Origin: Burkholderiales bacterium
Lineage (GTDB): Bacteria > Pseudomonadota > Gammaproteobacteria > Burkholderiales > JABEVD01
NCBI GenBank assembly: GCA_013044025.1
Contig: JABEVD010000167.1
Coordinates: 1-36,629 of the forward strand
Direction of reading: 5' to 3'
DNA: 36,629 nt
This document shows, in pieces, positions 1-9,537 of the stretch. The number at the start of each line of letters is the position of its first letter. The stretch's first letter is position 1. Both the position numbers and the translations under genes were made by a program. Below the pieces are notes generated by a model. That model was given only the letters and a program-made list of their open reading frames with translations. It did no database searches and was not told where the DNA came from.

Positions 1-657
1 CAGATTCGCGAGCTCGATTCCATTCTTGCGGAACTGAAAGGTTTGAAGCGCGGCAGGCTCAACATCGCCGTCGTCAGCACCGCCAATTATTTCGCGCCGC
101 AATTGCTCGCGGAATTTTGTTCTCAATATCCTGAAATCAAGGTGAGCTTGAATGTGGGGAACCGCGAAAGCGTTCTGAAGCAACTTCACGACAACGAGAT
201 CGACCTCGCGATCCTCGGCAGGCCCCCCAAGGGGATCGAGGTGGAAGCCCATCCTTTCATGGAAAACCGCATCGTGATCATCGCTGCCGGCAATTCCCCC
301 TATGCATCCGAATCCGCCATTCCCCCGACCAGGTTTCAGGACGAGACTTTCATCATGAGGGAGCAGGGTTCAGGGACCAGGATCGCAACCGAAGAATTTT
401 TCGCGGCTCATCATGTGAGGATCAAGACCGGAATGGAAATGAGCACGAACGAGTCGGTGAAACAGGCGGTGCAGGCTGGGATGGGGCTCGGCGTGCTTTC
501 CCTGGACACGGTGATGCTGGAAGTCGAAACCGGGCGGCTGGTGGTCCTGGATGTCCAGGGCTTTCCGATCATTCGCCACTGGTACATCGTTCACCGCGAA
601 AGCAAGCGTCTTTCAGGCGTTGCTGCAGCCTTCAAGAAATTTCTGATCAGCAAATGA
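1..657 (+). CDS. LysR-family transcriptional regulator, CbbR-like, effector-binding domain (5' end truncated by window)
   Basis: Frame open from position 1 (QIRELDSILAELKGLKRGRLNIAVVSTANYFAPQLLAEF...); LysR substrate-binding domain pattern; next to Calvin-cycle genes. Confidence 0.85.
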   Translation, partial: QIRELDSILAELKGLKRGRLNIAVVSTANYFAPQLLAEFCSQYPEIKVSLNVGNRESVLKQLHDNEIDLAILGRPPKGIEVEAHPFMENRIVIIAAGNSPYASESAIPPTRFQDETFIMREQGSGTRIATEEFFAAHHVRIKTGMEMSTNESVKQAVQAGMGLGVLSLDTVMLEVETGRLVVLDVQGFPIIRHWYIVHRESKRLSGVAAAFKKFLISK

Positions 658-681
658 AAAAGGCGGCCGAAGCCGCCTTTT
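658..681. terminator. Bidirectional rho-independent terminator between the LysR gene and fba
   Basis: aaaaGGCGGCcgaaGCCGCCtttt hairpin with A and T tracts between convergent genes. Confidence 0.85.
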
Positions 682-696
682 CGTGGACTGAATCGA

Positions 697-1761
697 TCAG
701 TTGATGACCGCTTTCAGTTCTCCTTTTGCATAGCGTTGTGCCATCTTGTCGAGGGAGATGGACGCGATCTTCGATGCCTGGCCTGCGGAGCCGAAAGCCT
801 CGTACCTTGCCTTGCAGATTTCCTTCATCGCCTTGGTGGAAGCGGCGAGGAATTTGCGTGGATCGAAGTTCTTGGTGTCTTCGAACAGGTGCTTGCGGAT
901 CGAGCCGGTGGAAGCCATGCGCAGGTCGGTGTCGATGTTCACCTTGCGAACACCATGCTTGATTCCTTCGACGATTTCCTCGACCGGAACGCCATAGGTT
1001 TCGCCCATGTTGCCGCCGAACTTGTTGATCACTTCGAGCCATTCCTGCGGAACGGAGGAAGATCCGTGCATCACCAGATGGGTATTGGGAATGCGGGCAT
1101 GGATTTCCTTGATGCGGTCGATGCGCAGCACGGCTCCGGTGGGCGGTTTGGTGAACTTGTATGCGCCATGCGAAGTGCCGATGGCGATCGCAAGCGCGTC
1201 GACCTGGGTCAGCTTCACGAATTCTGCAGCTTCGTTCGGGTCGGTGAGGAGCTGGTCGTGGGAGAGCACGCCTTCCGCGCCATGACCATCTTCCGCTTCG
1301 CCCTTTCCACTTTCGAGGGATCCCAGGCAGCCGAGTTCTCCTTCGACGGAAACACCCACTGCATGCGACATTTCCACCACCTTGCGGGTGGTATCCACGT
1401 TGTACTCGAAAGAGGAGGGGGTTTTCGCATCTTCCATCAGGGAACCGTCCATCATCACGCTGGAGAAACCGGAGCGGATCGCCTGGATGCAGATTGCTGG
1501 AGATGCGCCATGGTCCTGGTGCATGACGACCGGGATGTGAGGATAGGCTTCGACCGCTGCCTCGATCAGATGACGCAGGAATGCTTCACCTGCATACTTT
1601 CTCGCACCAGCAGAACCCTGCATGATCACGGGGCTGTTGCATTCGTCAGCCGCCTGCATGATCGCCTGGACCTGTTCAAGATTGTTCACGTTAAAAGCCG
1701 GAAGCCCATAGCCGTGTTCGGCAGCATGGTCCAGCAACTGTCTCATCGATACAAGAGCCAT
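697..1761 (-). CDS. fba: Fructose-1,6-bisphosphate aldolase, class II
   Basis: [30 protein letters not shown]...[10 protein letters not shown]...; 354 aa; class II aldolase motifs. Confidence 0.95.
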   Translation of the reverse strand: MALVSMRQLLDHAAEHGYGLPAFNVNNLEQVQAIMQAADECNSPVIMQGSAGARKYAGEAFLRHLIEAAVEAYPHIPVVMHQDHGASPAICIQAIRSGFSSVMMDGSLMEDAKTPSSFEYNVDTTRKVVEMSHAVGVSVEGELGCLGSLESGKGEAEDGHGAEGVLSHDQLLTDPNEAAEFVKLTQVDALAIAIGTSHGAYKFTKPPTGAVLRIDRIKEIHARIPNTHLVMHGSSSVPQEWLEVINKFGGNMGETYGVPVEEIVEGIKHGVRKVNIDTDLRMASTGSIRKHLFEDTKNFDPRKFLAASTKAMKEICKARYEAFGSAGQASKIASISLDKMAQRYAKGELKAVIN

Positions 1762-1796
1762 TTTTTTCCTCCTTCAGATAAATTCAGATTCAAATA

Positions 1797-3236
1797 CTAG
1801 ATGTGAGTTTTCCTGTTGTCACCCACCCTGACGATTTTCATCGTGTTGGTGCCGCCAGCCTGACCGATCGGCTCGCCGATGGTCAGGGCGATGAAGTCTC
1901 CATCTTCGATGATGTTTTGCTCGAGCAGCACTTCCTCGACCTTTTCCAGCAGCTTGTCCCTGTCATAACCATTGAATTCACCGATGATGGGATAGACTCC
2001 CCTGTAAAGGGTCATTTTCCTTCTGGTGTTTTCGATGTTGGTCATCGCATAGATGGGTACGCCGCTGTTGATTCTGGACATCCAAAGCGGGGTGGATCCG
2101 GATTCGGTCAGGGATGCGATGGCCTTGAGCTTGAGGTGGAATGCCGTGAAACAGGTCGCCATCGCGATGGACTGGTCGATCCTGGTGAATTCCCGGTTGA
2201 GGAATCCTCTTTCGAGGGACGCCTCCACCGCTTTTTCCGCTTCGACGCAGATTCTGCTCATCGCTTCGATGGTCTCGACAGGATATTTTCCAGCCGCGCT
2301 TTCCGCTGAAAGCATCACGCCGTCGGTCCCGTCGAGCACTGCGTTGGCGACATCGGACACTTCCGCACGGGTGGGAATCGGGTTTTCGATCATCGATTCC
2401 ATCATCTGGGTCGCGGTGATGGTCAGCTTGTTCTTGTCCCTTGCAAGCTTGATCATCTTTTTCTGCAGGGCGGGCACTGCCGCATCTCCCACTTCCACGC
2501 CGAGATCTCCTCGCGCCACCATGATGCCGTCGCTGGCGTCCAGGATTTCTTCGAGCGCGGGAATGGCTTCCGCCCGCTCGATCTTCGCGATGAGCAGACC
2601 GTGACCGCCTGCATTTCTCAGCAGTTCTCTCGCAAGGTGGATGTCGCTGCCGTTCCTCGGAAAGGAAACCGCCAGATAATCGGCTCCCAGCTGGGCGGCC
2701 GTCCTGATGTCTTCCTTGTCCTTTTCGGTCAAAGCCGGTGCGCTAAGACCTCCGCCCTGGCGGTTGATTCCCTTGTTGTTGGAAAGCACGCCGCCATGCC
2801 TGACCGTGCAATGGATTCTCGGTCCGTTGATCGAATCGACCGACAGCACGATCCTTCCGTCGTCGAGGAGGAGTATGTCTCCCTTTTCGACATCCTGTGG
2901 AAGCGTTTTGTAATCCAGTCCGACCCTTTCCTGGTTTCCCAGTTCGCATTCCGCATCGAGAATGAAGGGGTCGTTTCTTTCCAGCCGGATTTTGGTATTT
3001 TCGAACTTTCCAATCCGGATTTTCGGTCCCTGTAGATCCGCCATGATTCCGACGGATTTTCCCAGCTTGTCGGCGATTTTCCTGACCAGTTCCGCTCTGC
3101 GGATATGGTCCTGTGCCGTGCCATGAGAGAAATTCATGCGAACCACGTCCATGCCCGCCAGAATCATCTTTTCGAGCATGTCGGCTTCTGAGGAGGATGG
3201 CCCCAGGGTTGCTACAATTTTCGTTCTTCGTTGCAT
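1797..3236 (-). CDS. pyk: Pyruvate kinase
   Basis: MQRRTKIVATLGPSSSEADMLEKMILAGMDVVRMNFSHG...; 479 aa; MVARGDLGVEVG and TATQMMESM motifs. Confidence 0.97.
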   Translation of the reverse strand: MQRRTKIVATLGPSSSEADMLEKMILAGMDVVRMNFSHGTAQDHIRRAELVRKIADKLGKSVGIMADLQGPKIRIGKFENTKIRLERNDPFILDAECELGNQERVGLDYKTLPQDVEKGDILLLDDGRIVLSVDSINGPRIHCTVRHGGVLSNNKGINRQGGGLSAPALTEKDKEDIRTAAQLGADYLAVSFPRNGSDIHLARELLRNAGGHGLLIAKIERAEAIPALEEILDASDGIMVARGDLGVEVGDAAVPALQKKMIKLARDKNKLTITATQMMESMIENPIPTRAEVSDVANAVLDGTDGVMLSAESAAGKYPVETIEAMSRICVEAEKAVEASLERGFLNREFTRIDQSIAMATCFTAFHLKLKAIASLTESGSTPLWMSRINSGVPIYAMTNIENTRRKMTLYRGVYPIIGEFNGYDRDKLLEKVEEVLLEQNIIEDGDFIALTIGEPIGQAGGTNTMKIVRVGDNRKTHI

Positions 3237-3261
3237 ATTCTTGGCTGATTCAAGGAGAGGT

Positions 3262-3280
3262 GCCAGCCCAAAGGGCTGGC
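3262..3280. other. Intercistronic hairpin between pgk and pyk
   Basis: Perfect 8-bp inverted repeat GCCAGCCC-aaa-GGGCTGGC. Confidence 0.6.
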
Positions 3281-3286
3281 AAAATT

Positions 3287-4468
3287 TTATTGTGCGCGCT
3301 GCTCAAGAATTTCCACAGAGGGAAGCGTCTTGCCTTCAAGGAACTCGAGGAATGCGCCGCCAGCCGTGGAAATGTACGACACCTTGTCATAAATGTCGTA
3401 CTTCTGGATCGCAGCGATGGTGTCGCCGCCTCCAGCCAGGGTGAATGCAGGGGTTTTCGCAATCGCTTCTGCAATGGTCCTGGTTCCTTCTCCGAACTGG
3501 TCGAATTCGAAAACGCCGACAGGACCATTCCATACGACGGTTCCAGCTTTCATGATGATTTCTGCCAGTTCAGCCGCCGATTTCGGTCCAATATCGAAAA
3601 TCATGTCGTCTTCGGCCACATCCCCGGCATCCTTCAGAACAGCCGGTTCGTTTGCGTCGAATTTCTTTCCGACCACGACATCGACCGCGATGGGAATGTT
3701 CGCACCCCTAGCCGACATTTTCTCCATGAGACTCTGCGCGGTGGGCACGAGATCGTCTTCACAGAGGGATTTGCCAACAGGTTTTCCGGTCGCCTTCAGG
3801 AAGGTGTTCGCGATTCCGCCGCCCACCACCATCTGATCGACCTTCTCGGAAAGAGATTCGAGCACGGTCAGCTTGGTCGAGACCTTGGATCCGCCGACGA
3901 TTGCCACCATCGGACGTGCAGGATTGGCCAGCGCTTTTTCCAGCGCATCCAGTTCTTCGGTGAGCAGGATTCCGGCACAGGCCACAGGCGCATATTTTGC
4001 CACGCCATGGGTCGAAGCTTCTGCGCGGTGTGCCGTGCCGAATGCATCCATCACGAAGATGTCGCAAAGGGCCGCGTATTTCTTCGCGGTCTCGTCCACG
4101 TTTTTCTTTTCGCCGACATTGACTCGACAGTTTTCGAGAACGACGAGTTCTCCGGATGCGACTTCGAATCCGCCATCCACCCACTCCCGTATCAGGCGCA
4201 CCGATTTTCCGAGACGCTCGGAAATGTTGTCAGCCACCGGCTTCAACGAAACTTCCTCGGTGAATTCGCCTTCAGTCGGCCTGCCGAGGTGGGATGTGAC
4301 CATCACTTTCGCTCCCTTGGACAGGCAGTGGTTGATGGTTGCCATCGAGGCAGTGATCCTCGCATCGGAAGTCACTTTGCCATCCTTCACCGGTACATTC
4401 AGGTCGGCCCGGATCAGAACCTTCTTGTCCTTCAAATCAAGGTCAGTCATTCGAATGAATTTAGCCAT
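3287..4468 (-). CDS. pgk: Phosphoglycerate kinase
   Basis: [38 protein letters not shown]...; start placed at 4468, where a good SD (AGGAAG) precedes ATG, rather than at the longer ORF start 4525. Confidence 0.95.
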   Translation of the reverse strand: MAKFIRMTDLDLKDKKVLIRADLNVPVKDGKVTSDARITASMATINHCLSKGAKVMVTSHLGRPTEGEFTEEVSLKPVADNISERLGKSVRLIREWVDGGFEVASGELVVLENCRVNVGEKKNVDETAKKYAALCDIFVMDAFGTAHRAEASTHGVAKYAPVACAGILLTEELDALEKALANPARPMVAIVGGSKVSTKLTVLESLSEKVDQMVVGGGIANTFLKATGKPVGKSLCEDDLVPTAQSLMEKMSARGANIPIAVDVVVGKKFDANEPAVLKDAGDVAEDDMIFDIGPKSAAELAEIIMKAGTVVWNGPVGVFEFDQFGEGTRTIAEAIAKTPAFTLAGGGDTIAAIQKYDIYDKVSYISTAGGAFLEFLEGKTLPSVEILEQRAQ

Positions 4469-4525
4469 TTTCTTCCTACTGCGAATGTTGAATGTGGAGC
4501 GGCATTGCGCTCCTCCCAAAAACAA

Positions 4526-4547
4526 GAGGCACAGTTTTCTGTGCCTC
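4526..4547 (-). terminator. Terminator- or attenuator-like hairpin between gap and pgk
   Basis: GAGGCACAG-tttt-CTGTGCCTC perfect 9-bp stem; on the minus strand it is followed by TTGTTTTTGGG. Confidence 0.65.
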
Positions 4548-4557
4548 GATTATCGTC

Positions 4558-5568
<1,011 letters not shown>

Positions 5569-5587
5569 CTATTGGTATGTGAAAGTG

Positions 5588-7600
5588 TTACAGGAGGCCC
5601 GTCACCTTGGCGACGACATTGTCCGCAGTGATGCCGAAATGCTTGAACAGTTCTCCAGCCGGTGCGGATTCTCCGAAAGTATCCATGCCGACCACTTCCC
5701 CTTCCAGGCCGACATATTTGCGCCAGAAATCGGTGACGCCGGCTTCCACTGCCACGCGTGCCACTCCCTTTGGCAACACGCTATCCCTGTATTCCTTTTC
5801 CTGACGATCGAACACGTTGGTAGAGGGCATGGATACGACGCGCACGCCGATTCCCTTTTCGGCAAGCGCCTTTTGCGCCTGCATGGCCACTTCCACTTCG
5901 GATCCGGTCGCGATCAGTATCGCCTTCAGTTCTCCCTGTGCTTCGGAGAGAACATAGCCGCCCTTCCGGATGTTGGAAATGGTCTGATCGTCCCTTTGCT
6001 GGAATTTCAGGTTCTGGCGGCTGAAAATCAGCGAGGAAGGTCCGGTCTTCCTTTCCACCGCGCAAGTCCAGGAAATCGCGGATTCGATCGTGTCGCAGGG
6101 GCGCCCTACGTCCATGTTGGGAATGTAGCGCAGGGTGGAAATCTGTTCGACCGGTTGATGGGTGGGGCCGTCTTCTCCCAGGCCGATCGAATCGTGCGTG
6201 AACACGTAGATCACCCTTTGCTTCATCAGCGCAGACATCCTGAGTGCGTTTCTCGCATATTCCGAGAACATCAGGAAGGTTCCGCCAAAGGGAAGAATGC
6301 CGCCATGCAGGCCCATGCCGTTCATGATGTGCGCCATGCCGAATTCACGAACGCCGTAGCTGATGTAGTTGCCGGATTTCTTGCCGTGAACGTGATGGCA
6401 TCCCGGCCAGTTGGTCAGATTCGAACCGGTCAGGTCAGCGGAACCGCCCACGAATTCAGGCAGTGCGGGCTGAAGGCCAGTGATGCAGTTTTGCGAAGCC
6501 TTGCGGGTTGCGATCGTTTCAGCCTTTTCCCTGGTCTTTGCGATGAAAGCGGCTACATGGCTTTCCCAGTTTGCGGGCAAATCTCCTGCCATGCGGCGCT
6601 TGAATTCCGCTGCTTCTGCAGGGTAGGCGCTTTCGTATTCCGCGAACTTGTTGTTCCAGAGGGTTTCGATCCCTTCACCCTTCACCCTGGCATACCAGCC
6701 TTCGTAGACTTCCTGGGGAATTTCGAAGGGAGGGTATTCCCAACCGATGTTGGCACGGGTATCCGCCACTTCCGCATCGCCAAGTGCTGCACCGTGAACG
6801 TCGTGCGTACCTTCCTTGTTGGGGGATCCCCTGCCGATGACGGTCTTGCAGCAGATCAGCGTAGGCTTGTCCGTAACCGCCTTCGCTTCGTTGGTCGCTT
6901 TGTCGATGGCAACCGGATCGTGACCGTCTACACCGGAAATGACATGCCAGCCATAGGCTTCGAAGCGCTTGGGAGTGTCGTCCGTGAACCACCCTTCGAC
7001 ATGTCCGTCGATGGAAATGCCGTTGTCATCCCAGTAGCCGATCAGTTTTCCGAGACCCCAGGTTCCTGCCAATGCGCAGGCTTCGTGGGAGATGCCTTCC
7101 ATCAGACAGCCGTCACCCATGAAGACGTAGGTGTAATGGTTGACTATGTCGAAACCCGGGCGGTTGAACTGTTCCGCCAGAATTTTTTCCGCCATCGCCA
7201 TTCCGACCGCATTGGTGATTCCCTGGCCGAGAGGACCGGTCGTGGTTTCCACGCCCGGGGTATAGCCGTATTCCGGGTGGCCCGGCGTCCTGGAATGCAA
7301 CTGGCGGAACCTCTTGAGTTCCTCGATGGGAAGATCGTACCCGGTCAGGTGAAGCAGTGCGTAGATCAGCATGGAGACATGACCGTTCGAAAGAACAAAC
7401 CGGTCGCGGTCAGCCCATTTCGGATTGGCAGGGTTATGCCTCAAATGCCTGTTCCACACGACTTCCGCAATTTCCGCCATGCCCATCGGGGCGCCGGGAT
7501 GTCCGGAATTGGCTTTCTGAACCGCATCCATGGCGAGAGCGCGTATGGCATTGGTCAGTTTGCTGAATGTTGGTTTGCTCAAATTCTCGGAATTTGCCAT
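5588..7600 (-). CDS. tkt: Transketolase
   Basis: 670 aa; ...[30 protein letters not shown]...; [16 protein letters not shown]-binding motif. Confidence 0.97.
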   Translation of the reverse strand: MANSENLSKPTFSKLTNAIRALAMDAVQKANSGHPGAPMGMAEIAEVVWNRHLRHNPANPKWADRDRFVLSNGHVSMLIYALLHLTGYDLPIEELKRFRQLHSRTPGHPEYGYTPGVETTTGPLGQGITNAVGMAMAEKILAEQFNRPGFDIVNHYTYVFMGDGCLMEGISHEACALAGTWGLGKLIGYWDDNGISIDGHVEGWFTDDTPKRFEAYGWHVISGVDGHDPVAIDKATNEAKAVTDKPTLICCKTVIGRGSPNKEGTHDVHGAALGDAEVADTRANIGWEYPPFEIPQEVYEGWYARVKGEGIETLWNNKFAEYESAYPAEAAEFKRRMAGDLPANWESHVAAFIAKTREKAETIATRKASQNCITGLQPALPEFVGGSADLTGSNLTNWPGCHHVHGKKSGNYISYGVREFGMAHIMNGMGLHGGILPFGGTFLMFSEYARNALRMSALMKQRVIYVFTHDSIGLGEDGPTHQPVEQISTLRYIPNMDVGRPCDTIESAISWTCAVERKTGPSSLIFSRQNLKFQQRDDQTISNIRKGGYVLSEAQGELKAILIATGSEVEVAMQAQKALAEKGIGVRVVSMPSTNVFDRQEKEYRDSVLPKGVARVAVEAGVTDFWRKYVGLEGEVVGMDTFGESAPAGELFKHFGITADNVVAKVTGLL

Positions 7601-7638
7601 TGGTTTGTCCTCGTTGCCCTTAGAACCTGTCTTGATGC

Positions 7639-7661
7639 AAATCCATTATGTTTATGGATTT
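7639..7661. promoter_or_regulatory. Perfect inverted repeat upstream of tkt, candidate operator
   Basis: AAATCCAT-tatgttt-ATGGATTT, about 40-60 bp upstream of the tkt start codon. Confidence 0.45.
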
Positions 7662-7929
7662 ACATATAGTTACCGTTTATCAACATGGGAAACGCAGCAT
7701 GTTCGCTTTCCCGGCCAAAAGATTTGTGATTATTACTCATTGAAACTTCCATGGCAACTCGAAGGCGGGTCTTCGTGATTTCTTCGCTTTTTGTGTTCCC
7801 AGATTATTTTTTTCAATTTGTAAAAAGAATAATACTGATAGAGTTGCATGGTTTTCTGTATTGAAAATATTCAATAATAAAAACAATATTTTATATTTGA
7901 TTTTTAACTTGATGAAGCTGCGTTCAGCC

Positions 7930-7984
7930 TGTGGACAAATTGTTGTGAATTTAAAAAATTTTTTTCAGGAACCATTTATTCACA
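7930..7984. promoter_or_regulatory. Inverted pair of DnaA-box-like 9-mers, copy 1
   Basis: TGTGGACAA (7930-7938; reverse complement TTGTCCACA, one mismatch) and TTATTCACA (7976-7984; fits TTWTNCACA). Confidence 0.65.
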
Positions 7985-8214
7985 GTTTATTGTTGCGATT
8001 TTCCGTGTTGATGTCGAATTTCAGGATTTCATGAATTTTGGTATTCCTTCACACCCTTTCGGCGAGTCATGCCGATTGACACTCACTCTATCTTTTCAAA
8101 TTTGTAAAAATAATAGAACTGATAGAGGCGGCTGTTTTTCTGTATTGAAAAATATAGATTTTAAAAACAGATTGTTATCTTGATATTTGGGGCTTGATGA
8201 AGCGGGGCTTTGCC

Positions 8215-8269
8215 TGTGGATAAATTGTTGCAAATTTTGAATTATCCCTTTCGGAACCATTTATCCACA
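8215..8269. promoter_or_regulatory. Inverted pair of perfect DnaA boxes, copy 2
   Basis: TGTGGATAA (8215-8223; reverse complement TTATCCACA) and TTATCCACA (8261-8269). Confidence 0.8.
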
Positions 8270-8280
8270 GTATTTTTCGT

Positions 8281-9537
8281 TCAGTTTTTTCTGAATTTGA
8301 TGCCGAGTTGTTTGAGCTTTCGGTACAGATGGGTTCTTTCCAGGCCCACATTTTCGGCCACTTTGGTCATTCCGCCGTTTTCCCTGGAGATGTGGTATTC
8401 GAAATAAATCCTTTCGAATATGTCCCTGGCTTCCCTGAGGGGCATGTCAAGAGGAAAATCCATTCCCCTGTTTTCCTTTTTCGGCTGCTGCTTGGACAGC
8501 ATCTGACTGGCATTTTCCTGGGTGATTTGCTCTTCCTGCGAGGTCAGGGCAAGAGATTTGACGACCGCGATGAGCTGGGAGATGTTTCCAGGCCATTCGT
8601 AATTTCTCAGCGTGTTGAGCGCCCCCGTGCTGAATTTGCGGATGGGCGTTTCCTTGGATTCCACGAATCTGGAAAGGATGTGATTTGCGATATTCGGGAT
8701 GTCCTCAGGATGGGATCGAAGGGGAGGGATGACCACGGTGAGGCTTACGAGCGCCTGAAACAAATCTGCGTCGTATTCGCCGATGGCGACCCGTTCTGCG
8801 ATCTGTTGCGTGGATCCACAAATCAGCCTGATCTTGTTTTCCTCGATATGCTCGAGCAAGGCGAGCAGTTTCTTCTGTTGCTCCTTGTTGAGATCTCCGA
8901 TTTCCCGGATGAACAATACCCCTTCCTTGGCCTTGTCGATCCATTCGGATGAAGGCCTGTCCAGTTCTTCCGGATCGATGATTTCCATCCATGGGAAATT
9001 CTGGTTTCTGAAATAATTTGCACATATTTCGATTTCGCTTCCCGGTTCTCCAGTGATGAGGATCGGCATGGAATGTTTTCCCGCCTGCTCCAGCGTTCTG
9101 TAGAGTTTCACCATCGCTTGCGATTTGCCGAGCGCCGCCAGTGAAAGCGTGGGAGGGGGAGCTGCATCGTTCCTTTGCAATGCCCTTCCCACCGTGCTGA
9201 TGAGCTTTTGCAGCGCGATCGGCTTTTCGAGAAAGTCGCAAGCACCGATCCTGGTTGCTTCGATGGCCGTCTCGATCGTACCGTGGCCGGACATCATCAC
9301 CACCGGCATCGTCAACTGACCTGAACTTGCCCATTCCTTCAACAGTGAAATGCCGTCCGTATCCGGCATCCAGATGTCGAGCAGCACCAGATCCGGTCTG
9401 GAGTGGTTCCTGAATTTCCTGGCCTGTTCGGCATTTTCAGCCAACGCGACCTGGTAGCCTTCGTCCGACAGAATTTCCGATAGAAGATCCCGGATCCCGA
9501 TTTCGTCATCCACGACAAGAATCTGATTTGAACTCAT
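8281..9537 (-). CDS. NtrX-like response regulator with degenerate sigma54 AAA+ domain and Fis-type HTH
   Basis: REC domain (ILVVDDE, LVLLDIWMPDTDG, FLEKPI); AAA+-like region; C-terminal Fis HTH (MTKVAENVGLERTHLYRKLKQLGI); adjacent to an NtrY-like kinase. Confidence 0.85.
   Translation of the reverse strand: MSSNQILVVDDEIGIRDLLSEILSDEGYQVALAENAEQARKFRNHSRPDLVLLDIWMPDTDGISLLKEWASSGQLTMPVVMMSGHGTIETAIEATRIGACDFLEKPIALQKLISTVGRALQRNDAAPPPTLSLAALGKSQAMVKLYRTLEQAGKHSMPILITGEPGSEIEICANYFRNQNFPWMEIIDPEELDRPSSEWIDKAKEGVLFIREIGDLNKEQQKKLLALLEHIEENKIRLICGSTQQIAERVAIGEYDADLFQALVSLTVVIPPLRSHPEDIPNIANHILSRFVESKETPIRKFSTGALNTLRNYEWPGNISQLIAVVKSLALTSQEEQITQENASQMLSKQQPKKENRGMDFPLDMPLREARDIFERIYFEYHISRENGGMTKVAENVGLERTHLYRKLKQLGIKFRKN

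Larger units (their letters stand above)
7805..8278. repeat. Imperfect ~190-bp direct repeat in an AT-rich non-coding region (copy 1 ~7805-7997, copy 2 ~8090-8278)
   Basis: Shared blocks: tttgtaaaaa, actgatagag, ttttctgtattgaaaa, cttgatgaagc, cctgtgga.aaattgttg, ggaaccatttat.cacagt; offset 284-285 bp throughout. Confidence 0.9.

Noticed and set aside
2145-2153. CGTGAAACA parS half-site inside pyk
   Set aside because: The other half of the palindrome is missing, so it is a chance match.
7687-7713. GGGAAA...TTTCCC inverted repeat upstream of tkt
   Set aside because: Six-bp arms with a long loop; not distinguishable from chance.
8059-8075. TCGGC-gagtcat-GCCGA small inverted repeat between the two DnaA-box modules
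   Set aside because: Only a 5-bp stem and no T-tract; too weak to call a terminator or operator.
7601-8280. Possible mobile-element remnant explaining the direct repeat
   Set aside because: No transposase fragment, terminal inverted repeats or target-site duplication seen; conserved DnaA-box spacing fits a replication-type element better.
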